Origin: an uncultured Dehalococcoidia bacterium
Lineage (GTDB): Bacteria > Chloroflexota > Dehalococcoidia > Lucifugimonadales > UBA3495
NCBI GenBank assembly: GCA_951813535.1
Contig: OX638345.1
Span: 323,029-387,028, forward strand
DNA: 64,000 nt
Direction of reading: 5' to 3'
This document shows positions 26,246-34,184 of this stretch, one piece after another (position 1 is the first letter of the stretch; every line of letters begins with the position of its first letter). Position numbers and translations under genes: made by a program. The notes beneath the pieces were generated by a model, which saw only the letters and a program-made list of their open reading frames with translations, did no database searches and was not told where the DNA came from.

Positions 26246-26815
26246 CTACGCCGGTCGTATCTTCCCGTCCTCGCCGGCGGTGAGCAGCGCCTCGAACCGG
26301 TAGTCCCGCTCGATAATTGCGCTGCCACCGTCTTTCCGGTCCAACACTGCCAAAACCAACCCGACGGTGCATCCAGCACTTTCAGCCGCCTTTATTGCAT
26401 GAAGGAGCGATTTCCCGGTGGTGCAGGTGTCGTCCACAATTGCAACAGTAGCGTTTTCGGGCAAACGGCCCTCAATCAGCCGTTCTGTTCCATGTTCCTT
26501 AGGTTCTTTTCGTACGATGAAAGCCGGTATCGGATTCGGGCGCTCACGAGATGCGATCGCGACGGCCGTCACGATAGGGTCTGCACCCAGAGTTGGACCA
26601 CCAACCGCATCTACCCCGGCATCAGCGAGTATTGGTAGCAACGCTTTCCCGAGCTGGTATGCCCCTTCCGGATCCAAACTCAGCAAGCGGCCATCAAAAT
26701 AGTAGGAACTCTTGAGGCCCGAAGACAGCGTGAAGTCGCCGTAAGAGATCGCTCCTACCTTCTCTGCGACCTCAATCAGCAATTCCACTTGAGGCAAATG
26801 TTGGGTGGCAACCAT
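26246..26815 (-). CDS. pyrE: Orotate phosphoribosyltransferase
   Basis: 189 aa. The PRPP-binding motif is VAIVDDTCTTGKSL; FTLSSGLKSSYYFDGRLL and IVRKEPKEHGTERLIEG (catalytic Lys loop) are family signatures. It catalyses transfer of orotate to PRPP to give OMP in UMP synthesis. ATG 26815 has AGGA 7 nt upstream; an in-frame TTG two codons earlier is less likely. It stands alone, without other pyr genes. Confidence 0.92.
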   Translation of the reverse strand: MVATQHLPQVELLIEVAEKVGAISYGDFTLSSGLKSSYYFDGRLLSLDPEGAYQLGKALLPILADAGVDAVGGPTLGADPIVTAVAIASRERPNPIPAFIVRKEPKEHGTERLIEGRLPENATVAIVDDTCTTGKSLLHAIKAAESAGCTVGLVLAVLDRKDGGSAIIERDYRFEALLTAGEDGKIRPA

Positions 26816-26867
26816 TTTCAATTCCTATGCAAAAACCGTCCGCGTCAGTTTGGGCGAACGGTGAAGG

Positions 26868-26897
26868 CGTATATCATATCATATCTGCGCTTGTCAA
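26868..26897 (-). promoter_or_regulatory. Promoter of pyrE
   Basis: On the minus strand a perfect -35 TTGACA (26897-26892), an 18-nt spacer and -10 TATACG (26873-26868) lie in an AT-rich stretch (tandem ATATGAT-like words), about 55 nt before pyrE. Confidence 0.6.
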
Positions 26898-26941
26898 TAG
26901 CGATCGTCATCAATACTCGCTATGACTAAGTGCATTTTCGG

Positions 26942-27577
26942 CTAGGGATCAGTATACAGTCCGTTATCTTGTATGTATTTCGCCACCGCATCCGGTATCT
27001 GGTAGCGGGTGGATTGGCCGGCTACCAGCACCCGACGCAACTCAGATGCGCTGAAGTCGACCCTCGGGCCGGCCACCGACACCACCGCGCCGGCGTCCAG
27101 CGCGTCCGAGAAGTTCTCCCGCAGCGTGGCTATGCCTTCTTCCGGGCCGCCGGGTCGCTCGATCACCGCAAGGCGGCACAGATCCAGGATGGCCTCCGGT
27201 TCCTTCCAGCGGTGGAACTGTTCCAGGACGTCCGAGCCGACGATGAAATACAGTTCCGTGTCGCGAGGAAACCCGCACCGCAGTTGCCGCAGCGTATCCA
27301 CAGTGTAGGTCGCTCCGGTGCGCCTGATCTCGCAATCGGAGACGCAGAAGTCGGGATTGTCGGCCACGGCCAGCTGGACCATGCGCAGCCTGTGGTGAGT
27401 CGGCGTGATGCGCTGCCCCGACTTGAGCCAGGGCTCCCCGGCCGGCAGGAACATCACCGACTCCAGGTCCAATGCCACCCGCGCCGTCTCGGCGATCAGC
27501 AGGTGGCCCAGGTGCGGCGGATCGAAGGTGCCGCCCAGAATGCCGATGCGTCGCCAGTCAGGGTCCCCGGCGGACAT
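26942..27577 (-). CDS. nadD: Nicotinate-nucleotide adenylyltransferase
   Basis: 211 aa. Nucleotidyltransferase motifs GILGGTFDPPHLGHLLIAE (H-x-G-H) and the C-terminal FSASELRR (the S-x-x-x-R class motif) are clear. It makes nicotinic acid adenine dinucleotide in NAD synthesis. The ATG overlaps the obgE stop (TGATG), so the two genes are translationally coupled, an arrangement common in bacteria. The usual yqeK neighbour is displaced to 37284. Confidence 0.92.
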   Translation of the reverse strand: MSAGDPDWRRIGILGGTFDPPHLGHLLIAETARVALDLESVMFLPAGEPWLKSGQRITPTHHRLRMVQLAVADNPDFCVSDCEIRRTGATYTVDTLRQLRCGFPRDTELYFIVGSDVLEQFHRWKEPEAILDLCRLAVIERPGGPEEGIATLRENFSDALDAGAVVSVAGPRVDFSASELRRVLVAGQSTRYQIPDAVAKYIQDNGLYTDP

Positions 27578-28884
27578 CAGAACCACTCCAGCTCGGCGTC
27601 ACCGATGCGGATGGTGTCGCCGGCCTCGATGCCGGCCTCCTGCAGCCGCTGCGCGATGCCGAGGCGGCTCATCTCGCGCCACAGCTGCAGCATCACGCGG
27701 TAGTCCCGCATGTCGGCGCGCCCGGTGAGCCGCTCCAGTCTTTCCGACTCGACGACATACACGTCGCCATCCAGGTAGAACCCCAGCGGAGGCCGTTCGC
27801 GAGGCGCGCCGGCAACCGGCAACTCACTCGCCCATTCCGACGCGTCGATGCCGTCGCGCGGAGCCTCGGCAAGTATCCTGACGAGGTCGCCGAGCAACCC
27901 CTCCACCCCCACGCCCGATACCGAAGAAATGAAGTGGATCGGGGTTTCATCATCGCCCGATACCATGCCATCGTCCATGGCCATGGCGCGGCGCAGCTCC
28001 TCCTCGATGACGTCCCGCAGCTCGTAGGTCTCGGTGGTATCCAGCTTGCTCACCGCCACCACCTGGGGCTTGGCCGCCAGCATCGGGCTGAATTCCCGCA
28101 ACTCCCGGTTGAGCATCAGGAAATCGCCGGCCGGGTCGTCGGACATCCCGTCGATCAGGTGGACATAGGCCCTGGCCCGCTCCGCGTGGCGCAGGAACTG
28201 ATGCCCCAGGCCGATGCCGCGGTGCGCGCCCTCCAGCAGGCCGGGGATCTCCATCATCACGAAATCCTGCCCGCCGTGGGTGACCACGCCCAGCACCGGC
28301 TCCACGGTGGTGAAGGGATAGTCGGCGACCTTGGGCTTTGCGGCGGAGCAACGGGAGATCAGCGTGGACTTGCCGGCGTTGGGCTTGGCCAGCAGGCCCA
28401 CGTCGGCCAGCAGCTTGAGCTCCAGCCACAGCACGGTGTACTCGCCCTTATCGCCCGATTCCGACAGCATCGGTTCCTGGTTGGTCGACGACACGAACCG
28501 GGCGTTGCCCCAACCGCCCTTGCCACCCTTGGCCACCAGCACCGGCTCGTCAGTAGTCACGTCCGCAACAAAGTCCTTGCTGCCGTCCCGGTGCATACGC
28601 CAGACCACCGTGCCCAGGGGCACCCGGATCTCGGTGTCCTTGCCGTTGGCGCCGCGCTGGTTCTTGCCCTTGCCGTGGATGCCACGATCCAGGTAGAAGG
28701 TGCTGTTGAACTTCAGATGCAGCAGCGTGTTGATGGACGAGTCGCCGACGATGTAGGCGCTGCCGCCATCGCCGCCGTCGCCGCCATCGGGTCCGCCGCG
28801 GGGCTGGTACTTGAGCCGCAGAAAGCTGATGCAGCCATCGCCGCCATTCCCAGCTTTGACGTTGATTCTAACTGTATCGATCAT
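27577..28884 (-). CDS. obgE: GTPase Obg/CgtA
   Basis: 435 aa. Residues 1-158 are the glycine-rich Obg domain (KAGNGGDGCISFLRLKY, RGGPDGGDGGDGGS, RGANGKDTEIRVPLGTV). The G domain follows with G1 AKPNAGKSTL, switch ADYPFTT, G3 EIPGLLEGAHRG and NKxD-like SKLDTT. The C-terminal 80 residues are the Obg C-terminal (OCT) domain. Obg acts in large ribosomal subunit assembly and stress responses. nadD is coupled downstream. Confidence 0.94.
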   Translation of the reverse strand: MIDTVRINVKAGNGGDGCISFLRLKYQPRGGPDGGDGGDGGSAYIVGDSSINTLLHLKFNSTFYLDRGIHGKGKNQRGANGKDTEIRVPLGTVVWRMHRDGSKDFVADVTTDEPVLVAKGGKGGWGNARFVSSTNQEPMLSESGDKGEYTVLWLELKLLADVGLLAKPNAGKSTLISRCSAAKPKVADYPFTTVEPVLGVVTHGGQDFVMMEIPGLLEGAHRGIGLGHQFLRHAERARAYVHLIDGMSDDPAGDFLMLNRELREFSPMLAAKPQVVAVSKLDTTETYELRDVIEEELRRAMAMDDGMVSGDDETPIHFISSVSGVGVEGLLGDLVRILAEAPRDGIDASEWASELPVAGAPRERPPLGFYLDGDVYVVESERLERLTGRADMRDYRVMLQLWREMSRLGIAQRLQEAGIEAGDTIRIGDAELEWF

Positions 28885-28935
28885 TTGGATTTGGAATCTT
28901 TAAGCGTAGTGGTAATCGTAATAAGCCGGTGGATA

Positions 28936-28944
28936 CTGTGGATA
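28936..28944 (-). promoter_or_regulatory. Perfect DnaA-box sequence
   Basis: TTATCCACA on the minus strand in the 245-bp gap upstream of obgE. Weaker relatives (GTATCCACG, TTATCAACG) lie within 220 bp. There are too few for an origin, so regulatory or chance. The gap holds no convincing gene. Confidence 0.3.
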
Positions 28945-29129
28945 ACCATTAGTGCCAAGCATGGTTTGGGCGTTCATAAGTAGCGTTGGAACGCGGAAAG
29001 ACGCGTCCGTAACACCACAGAAATCGGTTCTTTTCGTTGATACAGTGAGGTGATTAACCAGGAGCAGGGTCCGTATCGACTGAACCTCAGAGGTTGCCGA
29101 CGCTGTATCCACGGAAAGCAAACCGTATA

Positions 29130-29546
29130 TCAACGACTTATGAACAGGTTATCAACGTCCTCCAGGTATTCAGCAAGCGTCGCGATGCGGATATTTCGGA
29201 AACTCCCGAGGGCCAGCATCTGCCGGTCGCCGGTGACAATCACGTCCGCGTTGGCCGTGACGGCGCACTCCAGGACCCGGTTGTCGGGCTCGTCGGCGAG
29301 GACGTGGAGGTTTTCCGTGGGAGCGACCAAGTGACCAAATTGCTGGATGAAAGCCCGTACTGCTTCCAGTTCAACTTCCGTTCGCCCGAATTTGTCGGCA
29401 AGCACCCGGAGGAGTTCCTTGATGATAGGGTGAGAAATAAACATCAGATCACGTTCTGACCTGATGTTCAGGAGAACTAGAGCGGCGCGTCCGTTGGGGA
29501 ATTCAAATGCCGATACCAGTATATTGGTATCGAAAGTGACTTTCAT
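29130..29546 (-). CDS. PIN domain toxin of the COG1569 type
   Basis: 138 aa. KVTFDTNILVSAFEFPNG is the typical start of this 'putative toxin-antitoxin system toxin component, PIN family', followed by SHPIIKELLRVLADKFG and DEPDNRVLECAVTANADVIVTGDRQML, which hold the remaining acidic residues. Predicted metal-dependent RNase. The start overlaps the stop of the RHH antitoxin gene upstream by 4 nt. Confidence 0.87.
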   Translation of the reverse strand: MKVTFDTNILVSAFEFPNGRAALVLLNIRSERDLMFISHPIIKELLRVLADKFGRTEVELEAVRAFIQQFGHLVAPTENLHVLADEPDNRVLECAVTANADVIVTGDRQMLALGSFRNIRIATLAEYLEDVDNLFISR

Positions 29547-29791
29547 GATTCCAAGTATCTGAAAATGTCATCTTCACTGAATAGTCCAAGTCTCATCATA
29601 CGAAGGTGCCAGCCTTCGTGAATGTTGGCCAGTTGCCTGTCAAAATCACCCTTACGAGCATCTCGCAGGGCTTTGGCAACGAAATCGTCCAGCGTCTGGC
29701 CATCCCGCTCCGCCATCCTCTCAACAGCGTCGGCCAGATCAACCGGTAGGGAAATAGCGATGGTCTTTGCTGCATTCGCAGTAGCAGTCAT
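29543..29791 (-). CDS. Ribbon-helix-helix antitoxin
   Basis: 82 aa from ATG 29791, which has AGGGGA 8 nt upstream; a longer upstream frame runs into the deacetylase gene and is not coding. KTIAISLPVDLADAVERMAERDGQTLDDFVAKALRD is the CopG/RHH DNA-binding fold: a strand that pairs in the dimer, then two helices. It is coupled to the PIN toxin downstream by an ATGA overlap; the usual antitoxin-first order suggests autoregulation. Confidence 0.82.
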   Translation of the reverse strand: MTATANAAKTIAISLPVDLADAVERMAERDGQTLDDFVAKALRDARKGDFDRQLANIHEGWHLRMMRLGLFSEDDIFRYLES

Positions 29792-29864
29792 GGTGATGTC
29801 CCCTTTGGATCTCAATCCCTGCTGATCCAATATAACTGTCGGTTTACAGGGCGGCAAGGGCAGG

Positions 29865-30737
29865 CTACTTTGCGCCCACCTGCCCGTTGTACCAGTCCAG
29901 GATGCCGCTGCCGGTCCAGAACGTGACGCCTTCGAGCTGGGTGACGTATTCCAGCAGCCGCCGGAAGTGCCCGATCCGGTGGGCCGCGCCGGTGATGTAG
30001 GGGTGCATTGAGATGGCCATGACCCGGGCGTTGTCCTCACCCTCGGCCAGCATGACCTCCAGCGAGTCCTTGGCCCGGCGGAACAGCTCGGGCGCCGAGT
30101 GGTGCTGCACCAGGTAGATGGGGATGTCGTTCAGCTCCACCGTGTAGGGCAGGGCCACCAGCCGGCCCGACTTGACCTGCATCTCGTAGGGCTGGTCGTC
30201 GTTCACCCAGTCGGCCACGTACTCGACGCCTTCCTCGGCCAGGATGTCCGGCGTGTGGTGGGTCTCGGCCAGGCCCGGGCCCATCCAGCCTCGGGGCGCG
30301 CTACCGCTGAACTCGCGGATCACCTCGATGGTCTTGCGGATGGTGGCGCGTTCGTCCGGCTCCTTGTGCAACACCTGCTGGATGTAGCCGTGGCCCAGCA
30401 GCTCCCAGTCCAGGTCCAGGCAGGACTGCACCAGCTGCGGGTAGGCCTCGCACACCGCCGCGTTGAGGCTGATGGTGCAGGGCAGATTGAAGTCGGCCAA
30501 AGCCCGCTGCATCCGCCAGAAGCCCACGCGCATGCCGTAGTCGAACCACGAGTAGTTGGGGATGTCCGGCGACGTGGCCGCGCCCTGCGGCGAGGGCAGC
30601 ACCGTCCGCGCCATGGGCTGGTCGATGTCCCACTCCTCGACGTTGATGATGAACCAGACGGCGACCTTGGCCCCATCGGGCAGAGTCAGCTTGGGCCGGT
30701 CGAAGATGGGGGAGAACTCGGCGCGGGGGTTGGGCAT
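29865..30737 (-). CDS. Polysaccharide deacetylase family protein (PuuE-like)
   Basis: 290 aa. The family's NodB-like barrel is recognisable in VAVWFIINVEEWDIDQP, YGMRVGFWRMQRALADFNLPCTISLN, WELLGHGYIQQVLH and MAISMHPYITGAAHRIGHFR. The last His motif fits the allantoinase/PuuE branch, which often acts on small C-N bonds instead of chitin. No signal peptide, so cytosolic. ATG 30737 follows GGAGG. Exact substrate unknown. Confidence 0.85.
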   Translation of the reverse strand: MPNPRAEFSPIFDRPKLTLPDGAKVAVWFIINVEEWDIDQPMARTVLPSPQGAATSPDIPNYSWFDYGMRVGFWRMQRALADFNLPCTISLNAAVCEAYPQLVQSCLDLDWELLGHGYIQQVLHKEPDERATIRKTIEVIREFSGSAPRGWMGPGLAETHHTPDILAEEGVEYVADWVNDDQPYEMQVKSGRLVALPYTVELNDIPIYLVQHHSAPELFRRAKDSLEVMLAEGEDNARVMAISMHPYITGAAHRIGHFRRLLEYVTQLEGVTFWTGSGILDWYNGQVGAK

Positions 30738-30777
30738 GGGGACGGGCCTCCGGGTGTGTCTTGGTCAACCAACCCTA

Positions 30778-31437
30778 TCACGGATTTAGACCGTTCAGGT
30801 AATCCAGCAGTTCTCGGGCATGGGGGCAGGCTGCGGCAACTTGCTCCGGGTCAATCTCGGCCAGAATACCGTAAGACCTTCTGCCTTTGCTGTAATGCCG
30901 TCGGCATCGGAGGGTAGCCTGCCTCAACATGTCCAGCGCATCCTCTTTCAGGATTGTTTCCAAAGGTGACGAATTCTGAAAGACATTTGTGTCAAGCGAG
31001 GAATCGAAAAAGCGCTGCAACGCCGGTGGGTCGGCTATAAACCAGGTTTCCATAGCCTGAACCATCATAAATGCGCTGTTGTCATCGGCTGCTGTAGGTC
31101 GTTGGAAGCGGTGGTATAGTCGAGTTTGCAGGTGATCCCACACGGTGTGTCCGGCCGCAACCGATTCCTCGCTGTCAACGAGCAGCAAGGGCTTGGATTC
31201 TGCCTCTTCGTGCGCCAAATAACGACTAAGCTGGTCGTTGAATAGCGAGAAAGCCTCCTGTTGCCCGCCGCCAACGGCAATCTCCAACATCTGGCCGTCC
31301 ACGCCGGCTTTGCTGAAGAAGATTTGCCACGCCCTGCGGAAAGCTTCGGCGTTGGCGTCCACCATGGCGGTGCGGCTCATTTGCCCGTGGTCTGGGTCCG
31401 CTGCCCCGCCGCCTTCTATGTACAGCCGGCATCTCAC
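30778..31437 (-). CDS. DUF4276 family protein, partner of the AAA ATPase
   Basis: 219 aa from the GTG at 31437, which overlaps the ATPase stop as GTGA. VRCRLYIEGGGAADP at the start, AVGGGQQEAF, LLLVDSEESV and MVQAMETWFIADP match DUF4276. The R-x-Y-x-E-G-G and later acidic L-V-D-x-E pattern recalls a TOPRIM-like metal site; that relation is inference. DUF4276 genes are regularly coupled to AAA ATPases like the one upstream, which points to a two-gene nuclease/ATPase unit. Confidence 0.78.
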   Translation of the reverse strand: MRCRLYIEGGGAADPDHGQMSRTAMVDANAEAFRRAWQIFFSKAGVDGQMLEIAVGGGQQEAFSLFNDQLSRYLAHEEAESKPLLLVDSEESVAAGHTVWDHLQTRLYHRFQRPTAADDNSAFMMVQAMETWFIADPPALQRFFDSSLDTNVFQNSSPLETILKEDALDMLRQATLRCRRHYSKGRRSYGILAEIDPEQVAAACPHARELLDYLNGLNP

Positions 31438-32693
31438 CAACGGTTGCCTCCCAGCTCGCCGATGCTCCACAGGTAGCCCAGGCTGTACTTTTCCAGCCAT
31501 GCCTCCAACCGCTCGGGATCGAGCCGTTCCATCTGGGTTTGTCCGTCTCGTTTTTCACAAACCACTACGCTGGAGGCGTGGTCTTCAAGCGCATTGATGA
31601 GCACGCGGGAATGCGTGGTAACTACCAACTGAGTCCTCTCTGATGCACTGATCAGCATCTCACCGATGGGTAGCATCACATCCGGGTGCAGCCCCAATTC
31701 CGGCTCTTCAATCACCACCAGAGGCGGGGGTTCCGGGTCCAGCAGGATGGCCGCCAGCGCCATGTAGCGCAGCGTTCCGTCGGAGAGGCGGGACGCCGGG
31801 ATGTAGCGCGCGCCGGCGCCTTTTTCCACTATGAAAAGCTCGGCCCGTCCGCCGCCAACCTCGACTTGAAAATCTTCAATGCCGTCGTAAAGCTGCTGCA
31901 GCGAACGGACAACCTTCTGGCGGCTCTCGCCTCGAAGCTTGGACAGCAGCAATGGCAGGTTCTCGCCACGCTCCGTCAGAAATGTGCTGGGTTCGTCTGC
32001 TCGCGGTGACTTACGCAGTCCCGCCTCTGGCCCGAACTCCCAATTCCGGTAGAGCCGGATGCCGCCATACTGCTCTTGTAACCAGCGCAATACCTTATGC
32101 AATTCGGGATCACGCATTTGCGAGAGTATCGATTCTTCAGGGTTGATATTTTGGCCGGAGAATCGCCTTTCCGCAAAAAACCTTTCATCAAAGCCTGCGG
32201 AGTCCATCCTCAATACCGCGGTACCTCTCAAGAAATGGTAAATCAGATCCTTTCCGGTAGGATGAACCACAGGCTCCCGGGCATACTCGATCGCTTCGTC
32301 CCTCAACTCAAATCGGCTGCCGTGCTCCGTGATTTCCAACGTATGCAGCAGAGGAGTAGCGCCTGTTGGATAATCGACCACGGCTTCTATTCTGGCCACA
32401 CCCGTTGCCCCGTCGCCCTTCCACAACCACTCCGAAATGCCGCCCATCCGCTTCACCGGGCCGGACAGGTCCCGAGGCGCCGCCTGCAGCAAGGCCAGTG
32501 CTTCGATAAAGTTGGACTTGCCCGACCCGTTGGGCCCGATGAGCACGTTCAGTGGCTCCATGGGCAGGTCGATCCCGTCCGGACCGAAGGATAGCATCCC
32601 GCTGATTTTCAGCCGGCGGATGAGCATATTGCCGGCATTTGACGGCCGGGCCGTCTCGTCAGCAGCGCTAACAGCGGGATCAATGGAGGTCAT
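31434..32693 (-). CDS. AAA family ATPase (AAA_21, SMC-like)
   Basis: 419 aa. MLIRRLKISGMLSFGPDGIDL leads into LNVLIGPNGSGKSN (Walker A, near residues 52-59). Walker B and signature region: PPLVVIEEPELGLHPDVM, then QLVVTTHSRVLIN. It matches the COG4637-type predicted ATPases. ATG 32693 has GGGAGG 7 nt upstream; DUF4276 is translationally coupled downstream. The layout resembles AAA15/OLD-like ATPase plus nuclease pairs (for example PARIS, whose partner is DUF4435), but it is not one of those. Confidence 0.85.
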   Translation of the reverse strand: MTSIDPAVSAADETARPSNAGNMLIRRLKISGMLSFGPDGIDLPMEPLNVLIGPNGSGKSNFIEALALLQAAPRDLSGPVKRMGGISEWLWKGDGATGVARIEAVVDYPTGATPLLHTLEITEHGSRFELRDEAIEYAREPVVHPTGKDLIYHFLRGTAVLRMDSAGFDERFFAERRFSGQNINPEESILSQMRDPELHKVLRWLQEQYGGIRLYRNWEFGPEAGLRKSPRADEPSTFLTERGENLPLLLSKLRGESRQKVVRSLQQLYDGIEDFQVEVGGGRAELFIVEKGAGARYIPASRLSDGTLRYMALAAILLDPEPPPLVVIEEPELGLHPDVMLPIGEMLISASERTQLVVTTHSRVLINALEDHASSVVVCEKRDGQTQMERLDPERLEAWLEKYSLGYLWSIGELGGNRW

Positions 32694-32735
32694 GGCCCGG
32701 CCTCCCGTTTGGGCAGTGGCGCGGACGGAACGTGC

Positions 32736-33155
32736 CTACAGCCCGAGCGCCTGCGCGCCCAGGCGGGCGAGGTCCTCGTCTTCCTGGGCGGACAGGCCGC
32801 TGACGCCGATGGCGCCCAGCACGAGGTCCGTCTCGGGGTCGCGCACGACGACGGCGCCTTGCACGGCCACCAGTTGCGAATCGCCGAAGTCGGCGATGTT
32901 GCGGCCCTCGTTCTTCAGACGCTCGGCATATGCGTTGGAGTCGGAACCGGACATGGCGGAGGTATAGGCCTTGCTCACGGCCATGCGCTGGGGCAGGGCG
33001 CGGCAGTTGTCCATGCGGGCGTAGCTCAGCATCTTGGCGTCGCCGTCAACGATGGCGATGGCCAACGGGCGGTCGGGTTCCTGCTGCGCCTTGTCCAGCA
33101 TGGCGTTCATGGCGGCGCGGACCTGGCTCAGGCTCAAGGTGGGTCGGTTGTACAT
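32736..33155 (-). CDS. GlcG/HbpS family heme-degrading-like protein
   Basis: 139 aa. The GlcG/HbpS fold is visible in MNAMLDKAQQEPDRPLAIAIVDGDAKMLSYARMD, MAVSKAYTSAM and VRDPETDLVLGAIGVSGLSAQEDEDLARLGAQAL. Family members bind heme or flavin-related ligands or act in glycolate/propanediol operons; no such genes are near. ATG 33155 follows GGAGGCTTCCC. Confidence 0.85.
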   Translation of the reverse strand: MYNRPTLSLSQVRAAMNAMLDKAQQEPDRPLAIAIVDGDAKMLSYARMDNCRALPQRMAVSKAYTSAMSGSDSNAYAERLKNEGRNIADFGDSQLVAVQGAVVVRDPETDLVLGAIGVSGLSAQEDEDLARLGAQALGL

Positions 33156-33275
33156 GGGAAGCCTCCGTGGAGTGCAATGCGATGGCGGGGAAGGATGACG
33201 CCAGCATTCTACACGGGGGCGATGATGGGCGGCAATGAAGTGTGCGGATGCCGCACAAGGGTATAGATTGAAGCC

Positions 33276-33557
33276 TCATCCCAGGCGACGACGCAATCGC
33301 TCGTAGATGTCGCCGCGTTGTCCCACTATCAGGACCAGAACTATCAGGCGGCCACCATCAACGATGTAGCAGATTCGCCAGTCTCCGACTCGAATGCGCC
33401 AAACTTCGTCGGCAGCACGGAGTTTTTGCGCTCGAGGCGAGTATGGATCTTCGGCCAGAGCTTCAATCGCCTCCGATAACCGCCGGCGGGTATGCGCATC
33501 CCGTACGCTGCGGAGGTCCCTTTGCGCAGGTCGGGAGACGATGATTTGGTAGGTCAA
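33276..33557 (-). CDS. RelE/ParE family toxin
   Basis: 93 aa. YQIIVSRPAQRDLRSVRDAHTRRRLSEAIEALAEDP and LRAADEVWRIRVGDWRICYIVDGGRLIVLVLIVGQRGD give the full RelE/ParE pattern. The start overlaps the antitoxin stop by 4 nt (ATGA). It is the second RelE/ParE-Phd type module of the window, here in the common antitoxin-first order. Confidence 0.88.
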   Translation of the reverse strand: MTYQIIVSRPAQRDLRSVRDAHTRRRLSEAIEALAEDPYSPRAQKLRAADEVWRIRVGDWRICYIVDGGRLIVLVLIVGQRGDIYERLRRRLG

Positions 33558-33829
33558 ATCCCCAAGTCCGACTTAAGGTCGGTCCATTCCACTCCGCCGT
33601 GTGCCCGGTAGTCGGCCAGTGCGTCCAGTGCGTCCAGCAAGTCAAGGCGTTCTTCCAGGGCTTCCAGCGCGGCCATGTCAGAAGTCGGGATCAGCACGGC
33701 TACCGTGCGGCCATCCTTCTCAACAGGGATGCGCTCGCCCGCGTGCTGAACTCGCGCGGAGATGTCGGACACGTCTTGCGGTATCCGCAGCGTCTGACCA
33801 GGTTCGGTTCCGCCAGTATGAGTTGTCAT
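33554..33829 (-). CDS. Phd/YefM-type antitoxin
   Basis: 91 aa from ATG 33829 (AGAGGT about 9 nt upstream). QDVSDISARVQHAGERIPVEKDGRTVAVLIPTSDMAALEALEERLD is the Phd/YefM DNA-binding core, then an acidic tail with DALADYRAHGGVEW. Coupled to the ParE-like toxin downstream. Confidence 0.83.
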   Translation of the reverse strand: MTTHTGGTEPGQTLRIPQDVSDISARVQHAGERIPVEKDGRTVAVLIPTSDMAALEALEERLDLLDALDALADYRAHGGVEWTDLKSDLGI

Positions 33830-34009
33830 TGCCACGTCACCTCTTGTTATGTTGTCCCGTCAACGGTTAGTGAGGCCAAATCCGCAGCCATTCATGCATC
33901 CAATGCTCATCGTCGTCCTCACCTTCGCGCGCTGCCCGGTGCCGGCGCACTCGGCCTTGAAAACTTTTGTGCCGCAGATGCTCTTTCATGCAGGCAGGAC
34001 CGATCCAAC

Positions 34010-34051
34010 AAAAAACGCCCCTCCCTGGTGCGCCGTTCCGATGAGAGGCGT
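34010..34051 (-). terminator. Minus-strand terminator-like hairpin ahead of phd-parE
   Basis: On the minus strand a 9-bp stem with one G-U pair (ACGCCTCTC / GAGGGGCGT, 34051-34043 with 34023-34015) and a 19-nt loop is followed by six T (34015-34010). It sits only about 13 nt after the predicted start of transcription from the promoter at 34071-34099, so it could yield a short RNA of about 55 nt or attenuate the TA operon. Confidence 0.5.
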
Positions 34052-34070
34052 GGAGGGTTCTGTTGCTAAT

Positions 34071-34099
34071 ATTGTATGGCAAACCAAGACGGGCATCAA
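34071..34099 (-). promoter_or_regulatory. Minus-strand promoter upstream of phd-parE
   Basis: -35 TTGATG (34099-34094), a 17-nt spacer and -10 TACAAT (34076-34071). It is divergent from the acyl-CoA dehydrogenase promoter. Confidence 0.5.
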
Positions 34100-34116
34100 A
34101 CTCGCTCGTGCTCAAT

Positions 34117-34145
34117 TTGCCGGTGCCGGCCCGGTAGGCTATACT
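34117..34145 (+). promoter_or_regulatory. Promoter of the acyl-CoA dehydrogenase gene
   Basis: -35 TTGCCG (34117-34122), a 17-nt spacer and -10 TATACT (34140-34145), 39 nt before the ATG. Confidence 0.55.
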
Positions 34146-34184
34146 TCCCGCGATTTCCCCGACATTGCCCTGGAGGGCCTACTT

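Noticed and set aside
27472-28983. 503-codon plus-strand frame opposite nadD and obgE
   Set aside because: Shadow of two unmistakable housekeeping genes; Val/His/Gln-rich composition is typical of antisense GC-rich frames.
28900-29133. 77-codon minus-strand frame upstream of obgE
   Set aside because: No ribosome site, no family, composition unlike coding DNA of this genome.
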